A DNA stretch of 64,000 bases from Paenibacillus sp. PK3_47 (GTDB taxonomy: Bacteria > Bacillota > Bacilli > Paenibacillales > Paenibacillaceae), in assembly GCF_023520895.1 (NCBI RefSeq), contig NZ_CP026029.1, positions 2,914,001 to 2,978,000 on the forward strand, written 5' to 3'. Every line of letters starts with the position of its first letter. Position 1 is the stretch's first letter. Positions 1 to 6,695 of this stretch are shown here, piece by piece. The notes below the pieces were generated by a model that made no database searches, was not told the DNA's origin, and saw only the letters and a list, made by a program, of their open reading frames with translations. Made by a program: the position numbers and the translations under genes.

Positions 1-1890
1 GGCGTTCTCCTTGGTGGAGGGATTGAAAAGTGTCATCAAAGCGACCGGCAGGCCGTATTCCCTAAATGGCGGATAGAACAGCATCGTGCCGTAATCAGTC
101 CGCAGATTGTTATACACCTTATCCATGGCGAGTTTGGCCTGATCAGGACGGGCGGCACCGCTTAATACAGCCCAGCTCTGCGGGTTCAGCCATACCTTTG
201 CCTCATCATTCTCCCAGGAGCCGACCGTGTAGTTGTCCTCCGTGAAGCCGCGGACGAACTGGTCGTTCTCCCAGGCGTGTGTTTGAATGTTGGCATCAAG
301 CTCATCCAGAAGGCCCTGTGCCCATTGGACATCTTCCGGTTTGTTCTTGTTATGTGCGATTTCCATGAACAGTTTGAAGGCCATATACAGCTGGAAGGCT
401 ACGAATAGCGATTCCCCCTTAGCCCCAAGACGCAGGCAGTCATTCCAGTCTGCGTGCAGACCGACCGGCATGCCGTGGGCACCCATACGGTCCAGGCTGA
501 ACTGGAGCGCGCGGCGCAGATGCTCGTACACTGTGTCTTCGCCTTTGTCTGAATAAGGAACGACTTCATCGGTAAAGTCCCAGTTGCCGCTCTCATTCAA
601 ATATTTGATTACGGTCGGGAACAGCCATAGGGCATCATCTGCACGGTAATGGGGGTGACCTGTCTCCCGCACGTATTCCGGATCATCAGGCGTGCCTTCA
701 TGTCCTGGATTATGGTCGAACTTCACCAGCGGAAGACCGCCGCCATTGGAGACCTGGGCAGAGATCATCAGTCTCAGACGGCCGAGCGCCATCTCATGAT
801 CCAGATGAATAATTCCTTGAATATCCTGCACCGTATCCCGGTAGCCAAGCCCGTTACGGAGTCCGCAGTACTGGAAGGAAGCGGCACGGGACCAGATGAA
901 GGTAATAAAGCACTGATAAGCATTCCAGGTGTTGATCATGCTGTTCAGGTTGTCGCTTGGCGTCTGGACCTGAAAACGGTTGAGCTTGCTGTGCCAGAAT
1001 GTCTTCAGCTCTTCCAGTTCCTTATCCACCACAGATAAATCCTTGTAGTGGCTGAGAATGTCTGATGCGCCTTGCTCATCATACTGTCCAAGCAGGAAGG
1101 CGATCTCCTTCTCTTCCCCCGGCTGAAGCTCCACATTGATCTGCAGGGCACCGCAGGCGTTGGTGTTATAGTTCAGGGAGTTGCTGCACCGGCCGTTCTC
1201 TACGGAAGCGGGATTGCCGTAGCTGCGGTAGTCGCCGAGGAAAGTATCCCGGTCCCCGTCATAAGCGGTTACCTCTGCACCGGCAGCCCCAAAAAATCTC
1301 CAGCTCTGTTCCTCAGGTATATTTTCATTAATGGATTGCAGAATCATATTATTTCTGTAGTGGGTGCGTGAAATAAACAAAGTATACTGAAGGTTAACGG
1401 TATCCTGCTCATAGTTATTGTGATTGGTGAATTCAACAAATCCGAAGAGAGCCAGCTTCCGGGCCTTGGTGCCGTTATTGCGCACCTTCAGGCGCCACAC
1501 CTCATAGGTCTTGTTCAGCGGCACGTAATATAAAGTCTCCGTCTGAATGTTGTCATAATCGGCAGTCATGTTCGTGTATCCGGTTCCATGATGGCATACC
1601 GACTTATACTGGCCCAGATCTTTGCCCACCGGCTGCCAGGAACCGGACCAGTAATCGCCATTTTCCAGGTCTCTTACGTAAATGTAGCGTCCCGGCTCGT
1701 CTTGGGAATTGAAATGGTAGCGGACATGCCGTCCGTTAGCTCCTGACTTCACAAAGCTGTAGCCGCCAGCGTTCCCTGAAATTATGGCGCCATATTCCGG
1801 CGAGCCCAGATAGTTGGCCCAGGGAGCCGGGGTATCGGGCTTCGTGATGAGGTATTCCTTATTTTTCTCGTCAAAATAACCGTATTGCAT
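1..1890 (-). CDS. GH94 disaccharide phosphorylase, 3' end outside window
   Basis: The first 630 codons run off the left edge; GH94 enzymes are about 800 residues. These cytoplasmic enzymes split a beta-linked disaccharide with phosphate into a sugar 1-phosphate and a monosaccharide. The N-terminus (MQYGYFDEKNKEYLITKP) and the NYLGSPEYGAIIS segment are typical of cellobiose/chitobiose phosphorylases. YRDTVQDIQG and HADWNDCLRLG are visible; the Asp of the DWND motif is the family's general acid. The ATG at 1890 is chosen because AGGAGG lies 7 nt upstream; an in-frame ATG at 1896 would sit on the ribosome site. GH94 membership is secure. The substrate (cellobiose, chitobiose or another) cannot be fixed from the sequence. 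Confidence 0.88.
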   Translation of the reverse strand, partial: MQYGYFDEKNKEYLITKPDTPAPWANYLGSPEYGAIISGNAGGYSFVKSGANGRHVRYHFNSQDEPGRYIYVRDLENGDYWSGSWQPVGKDLGQYKSVCHHGTGYTNMTADYDNIQTETLYYVPLNKTYEVWRLKVRNNGTKARKLALFGFVEFTNHNNYEQDTVNLQYTLFISRTHYRNNMILQSINENIPEEQSWRFFGAAGAEVTAYDGDRDTFLGDYRSYGNPASVENGRCSNSLNYNTNACGALQINVELQPGEEKEIAFLLGQYDEQGASDILSHYKDLSVVDKELEELKTFWHSKLNRFQVQTPSDNLNSMINTWNAYQCFITFIWSRAASFQYCGLRNGLGYRDTVQDIQGIIHLDHEMALGRLRLMISAQVSNGGGLPLVKFDHNPGHEGTPDDPEYVRETGHPHYRADDALWLFPTVIKYLNESGNWDFTDEVVPYSDKGEDTVYEHLRRALQFSLDRMGAHGMPVGLHADWNDCLRLGAKGESLFVAFQLYMAFKLFMEIAHNKNKPEDVQWAQGLLDELDANIQTHAWENDQFVRGFTEDNYTVGSWENDEAKVWLNPQSWAVLSGAARPDQAKLAMDKVYNNLRTDYGTMLFYPPFREYGLPVALMTLFNPSTKENA

Positions 1891-2096
1891 AACCATTCCT
1901 CCTGCATATTGGATGAGAGACAGGGCCGTAAACGCGCGTTCACAAACGGTCGAAGATTCCGGCTCACTTTTATTATAAGATAGGTTCCGGCAAATCTATA
2001 ATCTATTTTTGTGAAAGTTTAACAAAGATTATCCGGGCACGAAATGGTATTGTTAATTTAACCAATATAATTATATATTTCCATAGGAGGATGAGT

Positions 2097-2438
2097 ATGA
2101 CGAACGGGGACAGCCGCCAGTTGACCGAGGGCCCTGTAATTCATAGGGAGAAGGATATTGTCTCTAAAATGATCCGTATTTACTGCACTAAGAAACACCG
2201 TAATAAAGAGTTGTGTGAGGAGTGCCGGGATCTGCAGGAGTATGCTGTAAAAAGACTCACCCTCTGTAAATTCGGCGAAGAGAAAAGCGCTTGTGCAAAG
2301 TGTCCTGTCCACTGCTACAAGCCGTTTTACCGCCAAAAGATCAAGCAGGTTATGCGGTATTCTGGCCCGTGGATGCTGCTGTACCATCCCATAGAGTCAG
2401 TCAGACATATTCCTTTGCCTGACAAGTGGAGGAGGTGA
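2097..2438 (+). CDS. YgbA_NO-family (nitrous oxide-stimulated promoter) protein
   Basis: A 113-residue cytoplasmic protein resembling E. coli YgbA, whose gene responds to nitrosative stress; its biochemical role is unknown. The family signature is clear: REKDIVSKMIRIYC near the N-terminus, then LCEECRDL, CKFGEEKSACAKCPVHCYKP and IKQVMRYSGPWML. The paired cysteines suggest a metal or Fe-S site (inference). ATG 2097 is preferred over ATG 2091 because the latter directly abuts AGGAGG (2085-2090), while 2097 is 6 nt from it. It is monocistronic, with a hairpin after it at 2461-2500. A short palindrome, GTTAA-T-TTAAC, lies about 40 bp upstream and could be a regulator site. Confidence 0.82.
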   Translation: MTNGDSRQLTEGPVIHREKDIVSKMIRIYCTKKHRNKELCEECRDLQEYAVKRLTLCKFGEEKSACAKCPVHCYKPFYRQKIKQVMRYSGPWMLLYHPIESVRHIPLPDKWRR

Positions 2439-2460
2439 GACAACAGCTGAACAAGATCTT

Positions 2461-2500
2461 AAAATTAGCAGGTGCCGGATTGGAAGCTGGTGCTAATTTT
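2461..2500 (+). terminator. Hairpin, possible terminator of the YgbA_NO gene
   Basis: AAAATTAGCA (2461-2470) pairs exactly with TGCTAATTTT (2491-2500) around a 20-nt loop. The stem is AT-rich and the downstream T-run short, so strength is uncertain. Confidence 0.45.
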
Positions 2501-2568
2501 GTCAGATTTGATTGAGTCGCGGCAAAGCGCTAGGTTTATATAGAACATAGTAGAGGAGGTTATTACAA

Positions 2569-3411
2569 ATGACACAGAATATCCCGGAAAAAGTATTGAA
2601 CGATGGACTGAAGGTACCCGCAATCGGCTTCGGAACGGCCTGGTATAAAGGAGCAGAAGGAGTAAAGGTGCTTACGGATGCGATTGATACCGGATATCGG
2701 TTGATTGACCTGGCCTTTAACTATGAGAATGAAGGAACTGTAGGACAAGCAGTCCGGAAAAGCCCGGTTCCAAGAGAGCAGCTGCTGATCAGCTCCAAGC
2801 TGCCGGGACGGCACCATGCCTACAAGGAAGCGCTGGAGACCATTGAAGAGTCATTATATAGAGGCGGACTGGATTATTACGATCTGTATCTGATCCACTG
2901 GCCGAACCCCAAGACGGATAAGTATGTAGAAGCCTGGCAGGCCATGATTGAAGCGAAGAAACGCGGCTATGTCCGTTCGATCGGGGTCAGCAATTTCCTG
3001 CCGGAGCATCTTGAGCGGATTATAAAAGAGACCGGCGTCACTCCGAGTATTAATCAGGTAGAGCTGCATCCGTTATTTAACCAGCAGCGTCAGCGGGAGA
3101 AGGACGCCGAACATGGTATTGTAACAGAGTCCTGGAGTCCGCTGGGCCGCGGCCACAGTATGCTGGAGAATGAGGTTATCGGCGGCATTGCCGAAGCCCA
3201 CGGCAAAACACCCGGACAGACCATTCTGCGCTGGCATACCCAGCTGGGGGCCATTCCGATTCCTGCTGCGAGATCCAAGGAACATCAGGCGGAGAACCTG
3301 AATATCTTCGATTTTGAGCTGACTGAAGCGGAGATGAACGCCATCAATGCCCTCACCCAAGAGGACGGCCGGCTGTGGGATCAGGATCCGGCGACTTACG
3401 AGGAGATGTAA
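2569..3411 (+). CDS. Aldo/keto reductase
   Basis: A 280-residue NADPH-dependent oxidoreductase of the AKR superfamily, an (alpha/beta)8 barrel reducing aldehydes or ketones in the cytoplasm. The full catalytic tetrad is readable: Asp47 (in LIDLAFNYEN), Tyr52, Lys77 (SSKLPG) and His110 (LIHWPNP). The C-terminal IPIPAARSKEHQAENLNIFDFELT segment is the usual cofactor-binding end. AGGAGG at 2554-2559 supports the ATG. Length and motifs match the YvgN/YtbE-like group (2,5-diketo-gluconate-reductase type). The gene stands alone, so the physiological substrate cannot be inferred. Confidence 0.92.
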   Translation: MTQNIPEKVLNDGLKVPAIGFGTAWYKGAEGVKVLTDAIDTGYRLIDLAFNYENEGTVGQAVRKSPVPREQLLISSKLPGRHHAYKEALETIEESLYRGGLDYYDLYLIHWPNPKTDKYVEAWQAMIEAKKRGYVRSIGVSNFLPEHLERIIKETGVTPSINQVELHPLFNQQRQREKDAEHGIVTESWSPLGRGHSMLENEVIGGIAEAHGKTPGQTILRWHTQLGAIPIPAARSKEHQAENLNIFDFELTEAEMNAINALTQEDGRLWDQDPATYEEM

Positions 3412-3509
3412 CAGCTGGATTGGCATATTCGTGGAAGTGCCTGCCCGTTTCAACAGGGAAGCTCGCTCCAGCGAAAAAGAGGCCGGCTCAGTACGTACCG
3501 GCAGACACT

Positions 3510-3705
3510 TAGCTCAGCTGGAATTTCTCCATCTAAATTCATTACTTATGGCCTTTTGCGGCATGTAATTGGAAATACTCCATCTAAATCAGGACTTCTT
3601 TAGTTTTATAGAGGAATCCGGCTCATTTAAGTGGAGCTTTTCCCACTAACATCGTGATTTCGGCAAGGAATTGAAAATTAGCGGGAGAAATTCCACTTAG
3701 CATCC
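3510..3705. repeat. Quartet element A, copy 1
   Basis: The 460-bp gap between 3411 and 3874 has no gene. It holds four imperfect palindromes of the form TTAG-TGGA-N5-TCCA-CTTAA, with TGGA/TCCA cores at 3519-3531, 3570-3582, 3632-3645 and 3683-3695. Their centres are 51, about 62.5 and about 50.5 bp apart. Three more copies with the same spacing lie near 25054-25240, 39603-39789 and 56616-56803. Confidence 0.8.
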
Positions 3706-3828
3706 TCTGCACACGCCGCCGGAAAGCACAACAGCCTGCAGGGTAAGCTGATAATAGAGAAGCCTTGGAGCAAGTCTCCATATAGGTCGTTTGAACACAA
3801 AGGCACCTCTTAAGAGTGCCCGATTATA

Positions 3829-3864
3829 GCGAAACCCGCGCCATTTAATGGGCGCGGGTTTCGC
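3829..3864. terminator. Strong terminator hairpin between convergent genes
   Basis: GCGAAACCCGCGCC (3829-3842) pairs with GGCGCGGGTTTCGC (3851-3864), followed on the plus strand by TTTGTTTCTTT. It lies just beyond the stop of the minus-strand gene ending at 3874, so it may serve both directions. Confidence 0.8.
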
Positions 3865-3873
3865 TTTGTTTCT

Positions 3874-4707
3874 TTATTGCAGCTGACGTGTATCGCTGCT
3901 CTTAGGCTCTGCTGCTTTCCTCTTCGCAGCAGGCCGGCCTGCCCGCATGGACGGCAGGCCGCCGTTCATCTCCGGCAGGTGCTTCCAGTAACGCTTCGGC
4001 ATCATTGAGGCGCGCTGCCGGTCATTCTTGCGCTCTTTGATTCCGATAGCATCATAGAATCCCTGCCAGAGACGGCGGTAGGCCGCCTCTCCTTCATCCG
4101 GCTCCGGTGGAATCCACTCCTGAAGCGGAATGATCGCATCCCGGCCGGGATGGTGGATAAGTGCCACCTTGTGGGTTTTGTCGTAGATCATGAAGCTCTC
4201 GCCCTGGAACCGGTCGCAGAAGTGGTCCTGGATTACGGGGAGTACGTAGCCCAGCGGTTCAATAACCGCGGCCATAACCGGACCATAGACGGTGAACCTT
4301 ACGAAGCCCATATAATGGTGGCTCTCCCGGTTGAGCAGGTGTACGGCCTTAAGCAGGGCATTGACCGTGTCATCTGCCAGCATATCCATTACCTTGGGAC
4401 CATGAGTAAAGCCGAGATACAGAAAGTTCAGCAGCAGCATTTCTTTGTCCGGCACACTGGACCAGAATCCCTTGCGGACCAGCTCCTCAGCCTTGGGAGA
4501 GATCTTCAGGGGAATGGAGCGCAGCACCCGGTTCGCCTTGACGCTGTCGGTATCAATCCATTTGGACTCCAGCAGCAGAGCCTGACCGTCAGCATCCGAA
4601 TGGATGGCGAGCGGGGTCTGCTTCCATTGGTAGCTCTCAAATACACAGCACAGGAAGCCCTCGAAGCTTCCGTCATAAGTATAGGCCAGCGGAGTGGTTG
4701 CAAACAT
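3874..4707 (-). CDS. TIGR03915-family DNA-metabolism partner of radical SAM repair protein
   Basis: A 277-residue protein of the family always found next to the putative DNA modification/repair radical SAM protein, here encoded 6 bp upstream on the same strand. The family is linked to DNA metabolism by context only. Recognisable features are the start TPLAYTYDGSFEGFLCCVFESY, the block GFTHGPKVMDMLADDTV, the segment MGFVRFTVYGPVMAAVIEPLGYVLPVIQDHF (written here in two parts for reading), and FMIYDKTHKVALIHHPG. The last 40 residues are basic (KKERKNDR, KRKAAEPK), which would suit nucleic-acid contact (inference). AGGAGTG within the end of the upstream gene is the likely ribosome site. Translation is probably coupled. 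Confidence 0.85.
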   Translation of the reverse strand: MFATTPLAYTYDGSFEGFLCCVFESYQWKQTPLAIHSDADGQALLLESKWIDTDSVKANRVLRSIPLKISPKAEELVRKGFWSSVPDKEMLLLNFLYLGFTHGPKVMDMLADDTVNALLKAVHLLNRESHHYMGFVRFTVYGPVMAAVIEPLGYVLPVIQDHFCDRFQGESFMIYDKTHKVALIHHPGRDAIIPLQEWIPPEPDEGEAAYRRLWQGFYDAIGIKERKNDRQRASMMPKRYWKHLPEMNGGLPSMRAGRPAAKRKAAEPKSSDTRQLQ

Positions 4708-4713
4708 GACAGG

Positions 4714-6027
4714 CTACACTCCTATCCTGAACGCTGACGCTGCGGCTACCGGTAATGATTCCAGATCGGTGTCGCTGAAAAAGGAGAGCTGCTCCACCTC
4801 CGGCTGGCGGAACTGGGCAAGCTCGTGACCGGACATAAGTGAACGGAGCAGGGTATGCTCGCCGACCTTAAGCCCTTCAAGCGGCCTGCCCTTGCAGGTA
4901 ATGAAGAACTGGGCGCGCTTGAGGACAACGCCGAGCTTCTTCAGCGCAGGATAATCCAGTGTCCCTGCCCGGCGGGCCTTAAGAATCCGCTGTGCGCTTC
5001 TTACCCCGATGCCGGGCACGCGCAGCAGCATCTCATAGGGTGCGCGGTTAACTTCCACCGGGAAATGCTCCGGGTGGTTAATGGCCCAGCTGCATTTCGG
5101 ATCCAGCAGCGGATTGAAATTGGGTGCTGCTTCATCCAGCAGCTCCTTGGCTTCAAAGCCGTAGAAGCGCAGCAGCCAGTCGGCCTGATACAGCCTGTGC
5201 TCCCGCAGCAGCGGAGGCTTAGTATCGAGGGAAGGCAGCAGTGAATCCTCCACCACAGGGGTGTAGGCGGAGAAGAAAATACGTTTCAGCCCGTATTTCC
5301 GGTACAGCCCCTCGGTAAGATTCAGAATCTGGTAATCGGTATCAGGTGTTGCGCCGACAATCATCTGGGTGCTCTGCCCTGCCGGCGCGAAGCGGGGAGC
5401 ATGGTTATATTTCACGAGATCCGAACGGTTCTCGGTAATCTTGTTCTTGATCAGCCCCATCGGCTTCAGGATGGACTGCTTGCTCTTATCCGGAGCCAGC
5501 CGGTCCAGGCTCTCCTGGGAAGGCAGCTCAATGTTGACGCTCATGCGGTCGGCAAGCAGGCCCAGTCTGGATAAGAGTGCATCGTCTGCGCCTGGGATGG
5601 CTTTGACATGGATATAGCCGTTGAATTTATATTCGTTACGAAGCAGCTCAAGCGCGGCAATCAGCTGCTCGGTTGTATAATCGGGATTACGCATAATGCC
5701 TGAGCTGAGGAATAAACCTTCTATATAATTGCGGCGGTAGAATTGCATGGTTACATCAGCAATCTCCTGCGGTGTGAAGGCAGCCCGCCGTACAGGATTG
5801 GATTTACGGTTGATGCAGTAGGCACAGTCATATACGCAGCCGTTGGTCATAAGCACCTTGAGCAGTGAAATACAGCGTCCGTCTGCCGCAAAGCTGTGGC
5901 AGATCCCCATGCTGGCGGCATTGCCCAGCCCTCCGGGCTGGCTCTTGCGGCTGGAACCGCTGGAGGTGCAGGCTACGTCATATTTGGCCGAAGCAGTTAA
6001 AATCTCAAGTTTCTCCATTACATCCAC
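4714..6027 (-). CDS. Putative DNA modification/repair radical SAM protein (TIGR03916)
   Basis: A 437-residue radical SAM enzyme, spore-photoproduct-lyase-like. The [4Fe-4S] motif is C64-x3-C68-x2-C71 (GCVYDCAYC), preceded by the conserved KYDVACTSSG and GICHSF segments. A helix-hairpin-helix near residues 337-360 (VPGIGVRSAQRIL) indicates DNA binding. The start is taken as GTG 6027 (MDVMEKLEIL), 10 nt from AGGAGGAGGG; ATG 6018 would be 19 nt away. It is first gene of a two-gene operon with the TIGR03915 protein. The promoter (TTGACA-17-TATAAT) carries a perfect-consensus LexA box between -35 and -10, so SOS control is predicted. The reaction is not known. Confidence 0.88.
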   Translation of the reverse strand: MDVMEKLEILTASAKYDVACTSSGSSRKSQPGGLGNAASMGICHSFAADGRCISLLKVLMTNGCVYDCAYCINRKSNPVRRAAFTPQEIADVTMQFYRRNYIEGLFLSSGIMRNPDYTTEQLIAALELLRNEYKFNGYIHVKAIPGADDALLSRLGLLADRMSVNIELPSQESLDRLAPDKSKQSILKPMGLIKNKITENRSDLVKYNHAPRFAPAGQSTQMIVGATPDTDYQILNLTEGLYRKYGLKRIFFSAYTPVVEDSLLPSLDTKPPLLREHRLYQADWLLRFYGFEAKELLDEAAPNFNPLLDPKCSWAINHPEHFPVEVNRAPYEMLLRVPGIGVRSAQRILKARRAGTLDYPALKKLGVVLKRAQFFITCKGRPLEGLKVGEHTLLRSLMSGHELAQFRQPEVEQLSFFSDTDLESLPVAAASAFRIGV

Positions 6028-6054
6028 AGTATAATACCCTCCTCCTATATTTAA

Positions 6055-6083
6055 ATTATATACCGAACACATGTTCCTGTCAA
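6055..6083 (-). promoter_or_regulatory. Sigma-A promoter of the radical SAM repair operon
   Basis: On the minus strand, TTGACA (6083-6078), a 17-nt spacer and TATAAT (6060-6055): consensus in both hexamers. The predicted start of transcription leaves a leader of about 20 nt before GTG 6027. Confidence 0.85.
6064..6077 (-). promoter_or_regulatory. LexA (DinR) box
   Basis: The plus strand reads CGAACACATGTTCC. It fits the Bacillus DinR/LexA consensus CGAACRNRYGTTYC at all 14 positions and sits between -35 and -10 of the radical SAM operon promoter, where LexA would block RNA polymerase. Confidence 0.82.
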
Positions 6084-6092
6084 AAGCCAGAC

Positions 6093-6119
6093 AGGCTGTC
6101 GAGAGAGTCACGACAGCCT
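6093..6119. terminator. Hairpin upstream of the LexA-controlled promoter
   Basis: AGGCTGTCG (6093-6101) pairs exactly with CGACAGCCT (6111-6119) around a 9-nt loop. The T-tract is weak. It may stop read-through from the oxidoreductase operon into the repair operon. Confidence 0.45.
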
Positions 6120-6225
6120 TCTTTATGTGGCTTTGATTTCACACGACACTGCGTTAACGATTGCCGGCTCCCATCCATCAAATCACGCGCACCAGAACCT
6201 ATTAATGACTTGGAAAGGCTAAGGC

Positions 6226-6452
6226 TAACGGACCCCAGATCCGTTATTTTGCGCTAAAGGTATGTTTTGAAATATTAACGGACCCCAGATCCGTTATTTC
6301 ATCCGAAAGGGCTCAATTTACTCATCATTTTGCAGCATAAAGGAACGGCGGTCCGTTAGCGATGGAAACGGAGCGATATTAGGCAAATAACGGACGCTGC
6401 GTCCGTTAGCTGCGAAAGAGGATGAGGCATATAACGGATGCCTCGTCCGCAG
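6226..6452. repeat. Palindrome-array element B (TAACGGA/TCCGTTA)
   Basis: The 670-bp gap 6028-6695 has no gene. It contains palindromes with TAACGGA and TCCGTTA arms. The units at 6226-6246 and 6276-6296 are identical; diverged units lie at 6343-6358, 6388-6408 and 6432-6452. The right arms TCCGTTA of the first four start at 6240, 6290, 6352 and 6402, spaced 50, 62 and 50 bp. This is close to the spacing in element A although the sequence is unrelated. Confidence 0.75.
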
Positions 6453-6469
6453 ACATAGAAACACGGCAA

Positions 6470-6503
6470 AGAAACCCAAGACCATTAAAAGATCCGGGTT
6501 TCT
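6470..6503 (-). terminator. Probable terminator of the oxidoreductase operon
   Basis: AGAAACCC (6470-6477) pairs with GGGTTTCT (6496-6503); on the minus strand the stem is followed by TTTG. A second small hairpin (AAGACATCC/GGGTGTCTT, 6514-6535) lies closer to the gene. Both follow the stop at 6696. Confidence 0.5.
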
Positions 6504-6695
6504 CAACACTCTGAAGACATCCGCATGGGTGTCTTAAATTTCAGCTGCCGGTGTCATTAAATTCGCTGGGAAGGGAGCGAATAGTGTTCCCATGTAAAGT
6601 TTCCCATACAGCAGGTCCAGGCAAACAGGAACTTCCGGCTGCTTCAGTTAATCGCATGCCGCAGCTTGCCGGGATTGCGCACGAAATGCTTTATT

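Noticed and set aside
3510..3705. CRISPR array as explanation of the repeated palindromes
   Set aside because: Units are diverged imperfect palindromes with two alternating spacings, only four per element, several separate copies and no cas genes.
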